NCBI GenBank assembly: GCA_004764695.1 | Contig: SMSO01000036.1 | Coordinates: 1,260,001-1,324,000 of the forward strand | Origin: Schizochytrium sp. TIO01 | Lineage: Eukaryota; Sar; Bigyra; Thraustochytrida; Thraustochytriidae | DNA: 64,000 bases | Reading direction: 5' to 3' | In this document: in pieces, positions 43,477 to 55,047 of the stretch | Layout: every line of letters starts with the position of its first letter | How positions within the stretch are numbered: position 1 is the stretch's first letter | Program-made: the position numbers and the translations under genes | The notes under the pieces: model-generated | Database searches by the model: none | What the model was told of the DNA's origin: nothing | What the model saw: only the letters and a program-made list of their open reading frames with translations

Positions 43477-44262
43477 ACTTATATTGGTCTCAAGCTTCCC
43501 TGATCCGGATGCGTACTTTTATAGCGTGACTACACCACTGTTGCCCGTCACAGATACAGTGCACTGCTAAAAGCGGGCTCCCTGGCCCAATCAAGTTGTC
43601 GGCAGTAACGTTGGCGTCAACTCTACCCCGGCTAAATAAACACCGTTGTCTCAAAATGCTCCCTTCCGACGGTAAATTCTACGAGCGCGAGTCTGGAGTA
43701 TAGGAGACACGACTGCTGATCTCGAAGCTTGTCTCGTGACTGGTTTTCGACCCTGCGTACTCCCAAGAACTTTTGATACTGGGCCTTCGTTCGTTGTAGT
43801 AAAAGTACCTAGCTAGGTGTTTACGGACTCACTATCTAATGGTATATAGCACTAATCTTAGACAAAAGCTTAGTCTTCCTCTTCACCTTTGACTATTAAA
43901 AACTTAGGTCGACGCAATGCACACGAAAGAACTAAGCCCCTCATACATTGTTCTACTTCACATACTACAGATATTTTGAGGTCAATCGGAAACCTTAGGA
44001 GATATATTCAGCTCCACAACCTTCATTTGGCGTGCCAAAGAACATGGCAAACTATAAAAGTTGCGCACAAAAATGATGTGGTTTTTAGCGGTTGGTTAAG
44101 ATTCAATGTACCAGGTACCAGAGATGGCGGGCTAAAGTTGATCTTTTATTATTCTTGCAATAAAAATTAGAAGAAGAATAGAATAGGTAATTCGTCTAGC
44201 AATCAAATATTTTGTACTATACTAAGTATGATGATATTACATTACAAAAGGCTAAGAAAAAA
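43477..44262. other. Promoter-side spacer of the MFS gene
   Basis: GC-richer just upstream of the MFS start (43500-43760), then AT-rich. No gene recognised. Confidence 0.6.
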
Positions 44263-44922
44263 CTACAAGACAGCAATGCTTGCGTCTTGAGAACCTTCGT
44301 AAACAAGGGGGCGTTCATTAGGATGCTGCGAATGAGGCACTTGGGGTTCTTGGTGTTGAAGAATGGGCTGAAGCTCTGGCATTATTCCTTCCGCTGTTGG
44401 TTTAAACCAACGAGGAAGACTCATGGTATAAGGTAGGATTGCCATGCAACCGGACAGCAATGCAAGCGCCAATGAGAGATGCTGCACAGTCATATCTAGA
44501 GATAGTTGATGAACCAGAAAAACCAATAAAGTATTTGCAAGGGTCAGGTTTTTTATTAACTTCATTTTGTTTGCAAAATCAAGACCTTGCTCATACCGTT
44601 GGGCATCCGGTAGTAGACGGTTCTGCTGATGATAAACTTCGATTTCTGCTGCTTCTGGTGATGTCTCGACAGTAATCGATTTATACCATAGTTCTTTGTT
44701 CTCACTACGCATCGATAGATGTGCCCAAACCACGTATGATACAGTCAGGAAACACATAAAAAGGCATATGCTCGAGGATACCACATTGATAGTCCCGATC
44801 GTAGAACTAGACCTGCGGTGGTTATTATCCTGTACGTCAGCCATCCACCTGGTAATGAGTGCGGCAATTCCACTGCATAGATAAAGTGCAAGAAGAAAAC
44901 CTTGAGCAAGGGTGGCGAGCAT
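44263..44922 (-). CDS. Four-helix membrane protein, unknown
   Basis: 219 residues from the first ATG (44922); the frame extends 14 codons further without one. Four hydrophobic segments: MLATLAQGFLLALYLCSGIA at the start, a second at about 55-77 (SSSICLFMCFLTVSYVVW), a third near 135-155 and a fourth near 160-180. A charged loop of about 50 residues separates helices 2 and 3, and the tail is Pro/Gln/His-rich. No family is recognised. The hydrophobic N terminus could act as a signal anchor. It is transcribed in the same direction as the MFS gene 0.8 kb away and diverges from ABCE1. Confidence 0.65.
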   Translation of the reverse strand: MLATLAQGFLLALYLCSGIAALITRWMADVQDNNHRRSSSTIGTINVVSSSICLFMCFLTVSYVVWAHLSMRSENKELWYKSITVETSPEAAEIEVYHQQNRLLPDAQRYEQGLDFANKMKLIKNLTLANTLLVFLVHQLSLDMTVQHLSLALALLSGCMAILPYTMSLPRWFKPTAEGIMPELQPILQHQEPQVPHSQHPNERPLVYEGSQDASIAVL

Positions 44923-46200
44923 GTTTTTACCACGATTGACGACAGACACCTTACAAACGGACAAGCGAAGTCAACCTGTTATTCTTTCTTCCCTGCCAGA
45001 ATTGCAGCGAATGCTTACACGACGCAGCTAAATCACGTATTTATCAAAATATCCTCAGCCAAAAGGATTGGGATATGAGATCTCACGATTATAACGCTTG
45101 CCTTTCTTGTTATTTGTAAAAATCTCGTCTTGCGAACTGACCGTCACGTCACGTAGTAGGCTTTTCCCCCTGCTGTTTGCCGACGAATCCAAAGCTCGTC
45201 AACTAGCTACCCGAGTTTTGACTTGTGCTACGCTTGAATCTCTTGATTTCAAAAAAGCAAACACTGTTGAGCTCCTCTCCGGCCACACGTGCGATGTCGA
45301 TCGATTCCAGGTTTGCTCCGCCTCAGCAAATCCTGATCCTCAAGATGATTTTTTCATTATTTGTTAATTAAAAAAAAGAGATACCACCTAGTATGTACTA
45401 TGTATAACTTATCATGTAATAAGTACTTACAAAAAATGACAGAATAGCAGAGTTAACAAACTAAAACAAGAAACACACCGACACCTCACCAAGACTATCG
45501 CCAACTACTAGTCCTGCGTATCAACAAACCCGTACCACAATCTCAACCCTCAAAAGTAGAATATCTTCTACACCATTATGCCCCACACAAAATTGAGCGT
45601 GAAGTCTCCAACTTCTTGAAGTCGCAAAGAATTTCCCAAGTTCTCAGAGGGGCACTAGAACTCCTTTATCAATGCCTAATGTCCCATCCTGTTCTCTTTG
45701 AAGCTCCCCAAAGAGGCCTAATATTGCAGCTTGGCAGATATGAGTTCCAATTGCTCCATGCCATTTGGAACACTAAGAGGCCCAATAGGGGGGCAGTTAG
45801 GAATTATTAGTGTGATGGGGGCGATGCGGCCGCGTGCGAATTTGCGGAGATGAGGCGAAGAAGCCAAACAGATAGACAACCAGTCGCTGGAGGCCGCGGT
45901 CCCGGTGGCGTGGAGCATCCTTGAGAGCGGCGCGGCTGTTGGAGCTGCGCGGGAAATACATAAGGGAGGTCCGTGGATTTCCCAAAGCGGTTTCATCCGG
46001 AGGTTCGACGGCGGTCGCGTGTAAGCGACGGCTGAGTAGGTCGAGGGACTTTTCTGTCTCTTGTGTTCTTTCCCTTCTCATAATAGAGTTCGAGTCTCTC
46101 TATCTTTGGAGAGATTTTCGTTTATCCAATTCGATAAATTTCGAGGACATCAATCTCGATTCTTGGTGAAGGATCGCGAGGCTAATTTAGATTTGGAAAA
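44923..46200. other. Divergent promoter region and ABCE1 5' UTR
   Basis: AT-rich left part; a GC-rich patch at 45810-46060 immediately before ABCE1 is likely its promoter and 5' leader. Frames within it are not family-like. Confidence 0.6.
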
Positions 46201-48078
46201 ATGGCACCCAAGAAGGATAAGGACGAGCGTCTGACTCGTGTGGCTATTGTGGAGTCTGAGAAGTGCAAACCCAAGAAGTGCCAGCAAGAATGTAAGAGCT
46301 TCTGCCCTGTAAACCGCATGGGCAAGGCCTGCATTGAGGTGGTGCCCACCTCAAAGGTTGCCAACCTCTCCGAGGTTCTCTGCATTGGTTGTGGTATCTG
46401 TGTGAAGCGCTGTCCGTTTAAGGCAATTCAGATCATCAACCTCCCCAAGAACCTTGAGAAGGAGACTACTCACCGTTACGGCCCCAACTCCTTCAAGCTC
46501 CACCGTCTCCCCATGCCCCGCCCTAGCCAGGTCTTGGGCCTTGTCGGCACCAACGGCATTGGCAAGTCAACCGCGGTTAAGATTCTCGCTGGTAAGCTCA
46601 AGCCCAACCTTGGCCGCTTTGATAACCCCCCTGACTGGGAGGAAATCCTCCTCATGTACCGTGGTAGTGAATTGCAAAACTATTTCACCAAAATTCTTCA
46701 GGATGACCTCAAGGCCATCGTCAAGATTCAGTGGGTTGATAAGATCAGCGCTGTGGCCAAGGGTAAGGTCAGCACCCTCCTCAAGTCCAAGGCGGACCGT
46801 GGTGAGGAGGTCATGAACGAGCTCACCACGATTCTTGATCTTAACCACGTGCTTGACCGTAACGTTGATGTTCTTTCCGGTGGTGAGTTGCAGCGTTTCG
46901 CCATCGCCATTGTCTGTGTGCAGCGTGCCGATGCTTACCTCATTGACGAGCCGTCCAGTTACCTCGATATTCGCCAGCGTCTTAACGCTGCCCGTACGAT
47001 TCGCTCCCTCACCGACGTCGGTGAAAGCACCTTCGTCACTGTTATTGAGCACGATCTTGCCATTCTTGACTACATGAGTGACTTTATCTGCTGCCTTTAC
47101 GGTACCCCAGGTGCCTACGGTGTGGTTACCATGCCCTTCAACGTGCGTGATGGTATTAACATCTTCCTTGCTGGTTTCCTCCCCACCGAGAACCTTCGAT
47201 TCCGCGACTCTGCTCTCTCCTTCAAGGTTGCCCAGGGTCTTGACGAGCGTGAGATTGGTTACGAGAAGGACGATATGACTCACCAATACCGTTCCATGAG
47301 CAAGACTCTGTACAACAAGAAGACTGGCGAGCAGATCTTTAAGCTCCATGTCAACTCTGGTGGCTTCAGCGAGTCCCAGATTATTGTTCTCCTTGGTGAG
47401 AACGGTTGTGGTAAGACCACCCTTGTGCGTATGATTGCAGGCCTCTTGAAGCCTGATGGTGAGGATGAGGAGACCGAGGATCCTGCCGTCCCTCAGCTTG
47501 CTATCTCATACAAACCGCAGAAGATTAGCCCCAAGCTTAACGTTCCAGTCCGTGCCTTGCTCATGAAGAAAATCAAGGCCGCTTTTGGTCACCCGACCTT
47601 CCAGACCGAGGTCGTCAAGCCCATGATGATCGAGGAGCTTCTTGACCAGCCCCTCCAGCAGCTCTCTGGTGGTGAGCTCCAGCGTGTTGCCATCGTGCTT
47701 GCTCTCGGTACTCCCGGTAATGTCTACCTCATTGACGAGCCGTCCGCCTACCTCGACTCTTCACAGCGTATTGTTGCTGCCAAGGTTATCAGAAGATTTG
47801 TCATTAGCTCTAAGCGCTCTGCTTTTATTGTTGAGCACGATTTCGTCATGTCTACTTACCTTGCCGATCGTGTCATCGTCTACGAGGGTACCCCGGGTGT
47901 TGAGTGCACTGCCTCTGCCCCCAAGTCTCTCCTTGAGGGTATGAACCAGTTCCTCAAGCAGCTCGATATCACCTTCCGCCGTGATGACGAGTCCCACCGC
48001 CCGCGTATTAACAAGGGTGGCTCTCAGATGGATGTTTCCCAGAAGAAGTCTGGCACCTACTTCCACATCTCTGATTAA
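46201..48078 (+). CDS. ABCE1: ABCE1/Rli1, ribosome recycling ATPase
   Basis: 625 residues; splits post-termination ribosomes into subunits with eRF1 or Pelota and acts in initiation. N-terminal iron-sulfur domain binds two 4Fe-4S clusters through Cys22, 27, 31, 35 and Cys61, 64, 67, 71 ([13 protein letters not shown]). NBD1 Walker [10 protein letters not shown] starts at 116, with signature [15 protein letters not shown]2 Walker [10 protein letters not shown] starts at 399, with [12 protein letters not shown] and [13 protein letters not shown]. Length and domain order match the universal archaeal-eukaryotic family. Codon use is strongly biased to C- and T-ending codons, unlike most neighbours, consistent with high expression; this bias also creates long shadow frames. 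An aataaa lies about 65 bp past the stop. No introns. Confidence 0.99.
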   Translation: MAPKKDKDERLTRVAIVESEKCKPKKCQQECKSFCPVNRMGKACIEVVPTSKVANLSEVLCIGCGICVKRCPFKAIQIINLPKNLEKETTHRYGPNSFKLHRLPMPRPSQVLGLVGTNGIGKSTAVKILAGKLKPNLGRFDNPPDWEEILLMYRGSELQNYFTKILQDDLKAIVKIQWVDKISAVAKGKVSTLLKSKADRGEEVMNELTTILDLNHVLDRNVDVLSGGELQRFAIAIVCVQRADAYLIDEPSSYLDIRQRLNAARTIRSLTDVGESTFVTVIEHDLAILDYMSDFICCLYGTPGAYGVVTMPFNVRDGINIFLAGFLPTENLRFRDSALSFKVAQGLDEREIGYEKDDMTHQYRSMSKTLYNKKTGEQIFKLHVNSGGFSESQIIVLLGENGCGKTTLVRMIAGLLKPDGEDEETEDPAVPQLAISYKPQKISPKLNVPVRALLMKKIKAAFGHPTFQTEVVKPMMIEELLDQPLQQLSGGELQRVAIVLALGTPGNVYLIDEPSAYLDSSQRIVAAKVIRRFVISSKRSAFIVEHDFVMSTYLADRVIVYEGTPGVECTASAPKSLLEGMNQFLKQLDITFRRDDESHRPRINKGGSQMDVSQKKSGTYFHISD

Positions 48079-49493
48079 GTGTGTGTTCTCTGTGTTAAAC
48101 ATCCGAACACCTTCGCTGCAGGTCCAAGAGTTTACACGATCGCAATAAATTATGGTAGTTGCGTTCGTTAATGAGTAGGCAACCCTGCTTACAAATAAAT
48201 TCGCGTTATGCTTGCCTTGCTCATTTAACCTTTCTGCGGCAAACCCGTCTCTTCTCGTTACTTTACAAAGACTATTTCCTTACCCATACAAGAAGAACAA
48301 GTACAAGTACAAGAACCACAAGTCCTCCTCCTCATCCTCTGTTATTCCTTTGCATGCAAACCCTCACTGTCAGTACGACGGCAAGCGATGATGAGTACTA
48401 TTATTCTTGCAATTTTAGCATCACAGGATCTTGTCGTCTCCATCCTTGTGGGCGATGGATGAAGAACTAACTACTTTGGATGGGCATTGAGTCATGTCAC
48501 GATGAACCATTTTCGACTAGCATACATAACCACCGCTCTCGCACTCCTCTCGCGTTGTCTCTTGTTCACCTACTCACTTCTCCTCATAGCCATCTTCTTT
48601 TGAGTTGGCTCAGGCCCAGTCTTGTTACTTGTCTTGATATTTTACATCGCCCAACTATTGTTAGCTTTCTTGCCCCTTATCTTGCTGAGGTTTCCAAGCA
48701 TAGTCTTATTCTTCATTACATGCAAACTCTTCTTCAAGTTATTCAACCTGCTGTAAACAGAATCGAAGGCCGCCCTTCTATGACAAATGACTTGTGCCTT
48801 CACGAAGATGACTAGCGGACCAACCTTACATGTATGCATGAAAGGGTTGGTCGTACAGTCTAAATATTTTAGCTGTTTGTGTGAACTCAAACAGGGCTTT
48901 CGTTGATAATTTCTAACGTAGATGCGCAATAATCTAGCTAGAACTCCGTCGTGCAATACCTTAAGCAAGCTTAAATTTATGCGATTATATCACTTAAATG
49001 CCCTACTTGTAAATTTTAACTCCAATTCCTCCTTGCCTAAACCTCAATTTTAATCCTATTCTACCGGAGACTGTCGCAAATAACAAGATATAGGCCCATG
49101 CTTTTTTTCGCGAGGTAGAGAGATCAATTGGGTTGCTTCTTTGTTTGTTTAGTCGCAGGAAAAAGAAAGAAAAAGAGACCATATAGTTTCAGGTAAGTGG
49201 GTACTGTAGTTGAGCAGATGAATGAAAAAAAAAAAAAAGGAAAAAAAAAGAGAAAAAATAATTAATCGATATGAATGAATGAGTGAATGAAGATTGAATG
49301 AAAAAATGATTTTGATGATCGCAAATAATCTCCCAACGTCGCTGCTCCTGGCGGGCTTCTGAGCTGCGCTTGGATCACAAACTCAGTCTCACTGGCTGAG
49401 GACGCGCTGGAGCTGCTCAGGTACCTCTAGGACAGCGCCTCGTAAAGGCGCGCAGGCAACACAGACGGGAAGGCCCGTCTACGGATAGCAAAC
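48079..49493. other. Intergenic, ABCE1 to CPSF160
   Basis: Contains the ABCE1 3' UTR (aataaa near 48145) and the CPSF160 promoter. Pyrimidine-rich on the plus strand at 48250-48760. A 111-codon plus frame at 48480-48815 has no recognised relatives. An A-rich low-complexity tract is at 49224-49262. Confidence 0.55.
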
Positions 49494-52400
49494 ATGTTTG
49501 CCTGTCTGCGCGAGCTTAGCGCCTCTGGTGTCATCGATGCCTGCGTTGAGGCTAGGTTCACACGCAGTGACAGGCCACAGCTTGTTGTGGGCCGTGGTCG
49601 GGAGCTTCAAGTATTTGACATACTCGACGACGCCTCTGAAGACGGTCTTAACAACGCCAACAACAACAACAACAACAATTCCTCCAATGCAAACTCCACA
49701 AACGCTAGTGCAAGCTCCATGGAGCCTTGCTTGCAGATGTGTGGTAACTTTGAACTCTTTGGACGTTTGGAGAGCTTGAATGCGGTGTCAAGTGGTAAAC
49801 CTGGCGACCTAGACCTTCTACTGCTTACATTCGGCTCCGGAAGGGCAAGCCTTGTGGGCTGGAGCGCAGATCTTGGTCCACATAAACTTCGGACTGTAGC
49901 GCTGTATAACTTTGAAGGCGAAGCTCTCGGGTCAAACTTGCGGGCAGACTCACCTGGAAATTTTAGAATTCATGGCTACGGAGGCAAAGCGTATGCGGAA
50001 GTGGACCCTTTCAAGAGGTGCGCCGTCATGTACCTTAATGGTTTTCAAATCGCAGTCATGCCGTTTCAGACTCTCAAGCTCTGGATGAGCGCTGAGAAGA
50101 GCGATCTGCAAGAAGACATGCTTGCAGAGGAAGAAGCCACAACGGTGCGACTTGCCAGAGCTGTACGGCATGTTGCAATTGATGCGGATGATGTCTGGGA
50201 AATGCCTCCTGGATGCTTTCTGATCGATCTTGTGAGACTTGGAATTCCGTGCGGGTCGGTACTCCACATGACATTCTTGCAGGACCAAAGAGGCCTTCCA
50301 GTTCTAGCAATCTTACATGCAGGGCCTGTGCGATCGGGAACGGGTCGTCTTGTGGTCTCGAGATGGACTACGCAACTTACAGCAATAACCATCAGCAAAG
50401 AGGATGTCAGTGTGGTATGGAATGTTAAGAGACTACCACATGATGCACTTGCGGTCGTTCCCACATCGACGGGTGATGCTCTTGTGCTCTCACAAAATGC
50501 TATTCATCATATCGTTGGAGGATCGGTAAAGCGAGCTCTTGAACTAAACGGTTTCGCAAGAACTACTGCAGACACAGAACTCGTCGCAAGTGATCGCGCC
50601 CCTTCAGAAATTTCACTGGATGGCGTGCGCTATACGTGGCTTGATAACCATCGTTTACTCATGTCACTTCGATACGGCCAGCTGGTTGTGCTTGATGTTG
50701 GCCCCGACTCCCTCACGATGCCATACCGTGCTCTTGCGAACCAGTGCTCGTGCATGTGTCTCCTTGGACAAAAGTATATTTTCCTAGGCTCGCGTGTTTC
50801 TGACTCCGTATTGCTTTCTTTTCGGCTGTTCCTCAAAACTCGTGCCGAGGGCGCGATGCTTGGCTCACTTTTTGACGATCCAGAAGAACGTGAGCTTTAT
50901 GAAGCTGTTGGGAACTCGCAGCAGGCTGAAAATGGCGAGCCAGGCCCTTTGGCACCACTCTCCTCTTCAACAGAGAACCCTGCTTTGGCTGACCCGCAAC
51001 ACTATCTTGGCACTGGCATCGACGAGTCACAAGCTGTGCCGTATCAAGGCTTTACTGCTCTTCGGCTTCGCGTCGTTGACGCGCTTCCTGTCGCTGGTCC
51101 TGTGGGAGGACTCACAGTGTCCGAAATCCGCGCCGATGATGTAGAAGTCCGTCGTGCTAAAGAGGTTGCTGAAAAGTTGCAATTGGAAAGCAAACACTCG
51201 AAGGCTGCCTGGATGCTCAAAGAAGCCAACGAGGCGGAGAAGGAACGGCGCAAGCCGAAGGAAATTCTGATCACTGCAGGTCGTGGTCGTGATGGTGGGG
51301 TCCGCGTTCTCTGCCCCGGCTTACGTCTGGATGCACACGAAGACCTACTTAAAGAAATCCAACTTGAAGAACCAAGCCAAAACATGTTCACCTTTGAACT
51401 TCGCGATGATCGTGCCGAGACTATCGTCTTGACTAGTACTGCAACGCACAACTTGAAAGGGTTTCGCTGCCTTGGTGACAATCGGACGTTCACTACCGAA
51501 CCTCTTACAGATTCCGACACAGAGCCCTTCGAGTCCTCTAAGCAGGCAACTGTTCTCGTAGCGGTGCACAACGATTGGGTTGTTCGTGCAACCTCGGATG
51601 GACTATATGTTCATGAGCGGAAGCTTCCACTCACTCAACTAGCCTCTCAACTAGTTTCTCTGAGAGCAGCGTACAGCTGTGAAGATCACGTTCTTGCTGT
51701 TACCCGCGACCGGCAACCCTTAATCTTTCATATTGAGCGTCGGGGGGATTCTACTACTATTACCAATGTTGATATTGATTTCACGGAGGGTGACAGTGAC
51801 GAAGCCCCTGTGGTTTCTGGTTTCGTTTATCGTGATGCTGACACGCAACACCTAATGTGTGCGCTTGTACGTGGCGGTGTCTCTGAAAAGGGCGCAGGTG
51901 CTTTCGAATTATTCGATATCACCAACAAGTCACTTAAGTTTCGCTCGAGTCATGCACTGGCAGTCGGTGAGTCCACCGTAGAAAACGTTAGCCCATCAAC
52001 GCCCCTTGAGCCTCATCAGGGTGTTCTTGCGCGGCTCAAGGTGAGTAGTGTTTGTGTTGCCCGCGTTGGTCGTGTTGACGCCGATCAGCACTCCGCCTCG
52101 CATAAGGTCCCCCCCGTGCTCTGTCTAGCACTTGCCCTTCTTAATGGCGACTTGTTGCTCTATCGCATATATGGGGACTGGGAGCGTTTGCACCGCGTGC
52201 AGCATGACGTTGTTACACGTCTTGATCGTAATATCTCACAGCGATCGCGCCAGCAGCAGCAACAGCAACAACAGCAGCAGCAGCAACAGCAGCAGCAGAA
52301 GGACGATGAAGATGAAGAGATGGAAACCGAGCAACCTGCTGATAATGCAGCCAACGAGCATGGTGTAGAGGTTGGAGAGAAACGTGAACGTGTTGATGCT

Positions 52401-53933
52401 ATGGAAACAGCAGGTCTGAAGGCTCGTAGGACACTTCGCCGGTCTAACCTTCGATTGATTCCGTTTGACTATCTTAATGGTTTTTGTGGGATGATCATGT
52501 TTTCTAGTCTAGGCACAAGTGCCTGTGTAATTGGAGCACGTGGTTCTATTTCAGCTGTTCGGATTGACACAGATGCATATCTGGTCCATAGCATGGCCGT
52601 GAATCGTGGTCGATTGCTCATGCTCGCCTCAACGAAGGGGTCTGTGCGTGGCGCTGGCGCTGATAGTCTTCCTCGTTTTATGGCGTATGCAGGGTTTAAG
52701 CTTCTTCGGCACATGCGCCTTGACCATGGTGGCAGTGTACCTATGGTGGAGGTCCCGCTGCAAGCTTCGGTATCTAAGGTAGAATACGACAGGCGCTCAC
52801 GTGCACACTTTTTGCTCTGTCACGAGGACGACCCTAGTGAAGAGACTCATTTGGCTGTCCGCTCGCGATCATCTATCCGTCTTCTCTGTGCAGACACCCT
52901 TCGTGTTCTGGACCAATACACTTTGCAGCGTTTTGAGAAGGGCATCAATGCCACGAATGTGACAATTGATATCTCCGCACAAAACGCGACGTTTCGCAAG
53001 AATGTGGAATTCTGTGCTGTTGGAACTGGATTTGTTGGACCTGATGGTGAAGATGCGGGTTGTAAGGGCCGTGTGCTTGTATTTGAGGTTGAAAAGAAGC
53101 GCATCAAACTGTGGAACAAGATTGAAAGTCGCCATATTCGCGGGCCTGTAACCTCTGTGTGTAGTGTGGACGGCCACTTAGTCTGCTCATTTGGATCTTC
53201 CCCGTGTAGTTTGCGTATCTTTTATTATGACCCCAACCAGTCTGCATTTGTAGCCCGATCGTTCATTGATACTCCATTTTCTGCCATTGCACTGAAAAAC
53301 ATCAAGAATTATCTTGTCGTGGGTGATTTGATCAAGTCTGTACAGTTTATTCATTGGCACACTCAGGAGCGTGAATTTCGCCCCCTTGCAAAGGATACTC
53401 AGCTCATGCAAACATATGCAGCTGATTTTGTGCAACTAGAGCGTCAGCTTGGTATCCTCGCCACGGATAACAATGGCAATATTCACATCAAACAATTTAA
53501 CAACAAGAGGTTTTTGACTCAACGAGGTGAGATCAACGTTGGTGCACCAGTAAACCATATTGTACGGCTGCAAGTTACGCCGGATCACTCGGTGGGCCTG
53601 TATGGTACTCTCGATGGTACTATGGGAGCAGTAATCCCTTGTCAAGAACCGAAATTCCGACGTTTATTGGCCTTGCAAGCTGCAATGTCAACATCTGCGC
53701 TTGTGCCTCGAAATGCTGGTTTGAACCCTCGCGCATTTCGTCTGGCTGTGTATGATGAACCTCTCCGTCGCCAACGCTCGCGTAACATTTGTGATGGCGC
53801 TTTGCTGTACAAGTTCCCTATGTTAGATGCACTTGCACAGCGTCAACTTGCTCGTCTTATCGGTACAACCCCGGAAACTATTCTGCAAGATCTGTTTGAG
53901 ATTGATCGTGATCTTTTTTCCTGTGCTCTTTAA
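49494..53933 (+). CDS. CPSF1: CPSF160, cleavage and polyadenylation specificity factor subunit 1
   Basis: 1479 residues, the size of CPSF160/Cft1. In the nucleus this triple beta-propeller scaffold holds WDR33 and CPSF30 for recognition of the AAUAAA signal. The N-terminal propeller opens with LVVGRGRELQVFDI. The C-terminal CPSF_A domain (about 1090-1440) includes DLIKSVQFIHW, ILATDNNGNIHIKQFN and the final DALAQRQLARLIGTTPETIL. Two simple-sequence insertions stand out: an Asn-rich stretch near residues 52-68 (AAC codons) and a run of 17 Gln near 919-935 followed by an acidic KDDEDEEMETE. Both fall in loops expected to be variable. A basic stretch near 980-990 (ARRTLRRSNLR) could be a nuclear signal. 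The related DDB1 and SF3B3 are shorter (about 1140 and 1200). No introns. Confidence 0.95.
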   Translation: MFACLRELSASGVIDACVEARFTRSDRPQLVVGRGRELQVFDILDDASEDGLNNANNNNNNNSSNANSTNASASSMEPCLQMCGNFELFGRLESLNAVSSGKPGDLDLLLLTFGSGRASLVGWSADLGPHKLRTVALYNFEGEALGSNLRADSPGNFRIHGYGGKAYAEVDPFKRCAVMYLNGFQIAVMPFQTLKLWMSAEKSDLQEDMLAEEEATTVRLARAVRHVAIDADDVWEMPPGCFLIDLVRLGIPCGSVLHMTFLQDQRGLPVLAILHAGPVRSGTGRLVVSRWTTQLTAITISKEDVSVVWNVKRLPHDALAVVPTSTGDALVLSQNAIHHIVGGSVKRALELNGFARTTADTELVASDRAPSEISLDGVRYTWLDNHRLLMSLRYGQLVVLDVGPDSLTMPYRALANQCSCMCLLGQKYIFLGSRVSDSVLLSFRLFLKTRAEGAMLGSLFDDPEERELYEAVGNSQQAENGEPGPLAPLSSSTENPALADPQHYLGTGIDESQAVPYQGFTALRLRVVDALPVAGPVGGLTVSEIRADDVEVRRAKEVAEKLQLESKHSKAAWMLKEANEAEKERRKPKEILITAGRGRDGGVRVLCPGLRLDAHEDLLKEIQLEEPSQNMFTFELRDDRAETIVLTSTATHNLKGFRCLGDNRTFTTEPLTDSDTEPFESSKQATVLVAVHNDWVVRATSDGLYVHERKLPLTQLASQLVSLRAAYSCEDHVLAVTRDRQPLIFHIERRGDSTTITNVDIDFTEGDSDEAPVVSGFVYRDADTQHLMCALVRGGVSEKGAGAFELFDITNKSLKFRSSHALAVGESTVENVSPSTPLEPHQGVLARLKVSSVCVARVGRVDADQHSASHKVPPVLCLALALLNGDLLLYRIYGDWERLHRVQHDVVTRLDRNISQRSRQQQQQQQQQQQQQQQQKDDEDEEMETEQPADNAANEHGVEVGEKRERVDAMETAGLKARRTLRRSNLRLIPFDYLNGFCGMIMFSSLGTSACVIGARGSISAVRIDTDAYLVHSMAVNRGRLLMLASTKGSVRGAGADSLPRFMAYAGFKLLRHMRLDHGGSVPMVEVPLQASVSKVEYDRRSRAHFLLCHEDDPSEETHLAVRSRSSIRLLCADTLRVLDQYTLQRFEKGINATNVTIDISAQNATFRKNVEFCAVGTGFVGPDGEDAGCKGRVLVFEVEKKRIKLWNKIESRHIRGPVTSVCSVDGHLVCSFGSSPCSLRIFYYDPNQSAFVARSFIDTPFSAIALKNIKNYLVVGDLIKSVQFIHWHTQEREFRPLAKDTQLMQTYAADFVQLERQLGILATDNNGNIHIKQFNNKRFLTQRGEINVGAPVNHIVRLQVTPDHSVGLYGTLDGTMGAVIPCQEPKFRRLLALQAAMSTSALVPRNAGLNPRAFRLAVYDEPLRRQRSRNICDGALLYKFPMLDALAQRQLARLIGTTPETILQDLFEIDRDLFSCAL

Positions 53934-54414
53934 AGAAAAGACAACTATCCGGCTATGCAATAAAAACTTAATACACTCCTTCTTCTCCAGCAACACATTA
54001 TGTTTGTGGAAAGAGGTGTTGTTTAACACTATTTGAAGCAGCGAAACTTTAAAGTTTCATTTAGAAAAATAAAATAAAAATCTCAACACTTGCCTAAATT
54101 CAAGTGCACGTTCTTGCTTTATTTTAGCTCAGAAGGATGGTACTTGTTGATGCTCTTGAAAGGGTCCGCTTCAACTCGATTGTGGTATGATCTTTAATTT
54201 TGTTACATTTTTGAAAATAACAGAATGGTTCAAAGAAAGCAAAATTCAATGGCATTGAGTTTTAGATGTTCCTAAGTATAAACATAACAGTTGCTTCTAA
54301 TCATTGTTCGATAGAACAGGACCTTGCAACATTTTCTTGTGTAGTCCACAAAACCTGAATAATTTTAGTCTTAGTTATCATCGTTATCATCGTTATAAGA
54401 ACAAGAACAACAAG

Positions 54415-54449
<35 letters not shown>

Positions 54450-55047
54450 AAGTAAAAAAGTTTGAAAAAATAATAATAATCAGAAGCAGCAGCAGTAGCA
54501 ATGCCATGTCAACAATAACGCAAACTTTGAACTCAAGCATGAAACTTGAAGAACAATGGGCTTTCTATTATATCTGTTAAAAAATTCACTATGGGTAGGA
54601 GGCATTGATCACGGGATCCAGCAAGAAGTCACGGAGTTTGCTCACACTTCGAATGACAGACATCACTAATGAACCCAGAATGAGAACAACCTTTTCGTCT
54701 GAAAGATTTGATGCTTCTCAAATAACATTCGCAAATTCATGCCTTGAACACATCCAGACTCAGCATAGCTGCTACAATGACTGGAAACATAGATTTCTTT
54801 ATTCATTTTGCATAACCTCCCACTAGTTTTTCTCGAGTCTGAGATGAGTGTGCTAATTTCTCCCGTACAAGCTGGAATGGGAGATTTCAACATGTCCAGG
54901 TTACGTCGAGTGTCGTATAAAGAAAATTACTAGGTTCAGCATATATAATGAGTTTCATAGGTTTATTGACTAAGGACTACTATTACCCACTTGGAGTCAG
55001 AAATTATGCACACAAGAAGATCATTCTAATGTTCTTTTTATTTGAAG
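53934..55047. other. Convergent 3' spacer, CPSF160 and SRPR
   Basis: An aataaa at 53958 follows the CPSF160 stop closely. An AAC microsatellite is at 54399-54450. No gene recognised. Confidence 0.6.
54399..54450. repeat. AAC trinucleotide microsatellite
   Basis: About fifteen AAC units with AAG interruptions at the left edge. Confidence 0.9.

Noticed and set aside
43889-44170. 93-codon plus frame between MFS and the four-helix protein
   Set aside because: No family resemblance and atypical composition; likely chance.
46085-46110. T-loop-like gagttcgagtctc suggesting a tRNA
   Set aside because: No acceptor stem or D-arm can be folded around it; it lies in the ABCE1 leader.
46567-47349. 260-codon minus-strand frame opposite ABCE1
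   Set aside because: Shadow of the strongly biased codon use of ABCE1; its composition is Val/Leu/Thr-rich and it resembles no family.
47761-48102. 113-codon minus frame at the ABCE1 3' end
   Set aside because: Same antisense effect of codon bias.
48480-48815. 111-codon plus frame between ABCE1 and CPSF160
   Set aside because: Pyrimidine-rich DNA produces Leu/Ser/His-rich sequence; no recognised relative. Kept only as a note in the intergenic entry.
51044-51571. 175-codon minus frame within CPSF160
   Set aside because: Ser/Arg-rich antisense of a well-supported coding region.
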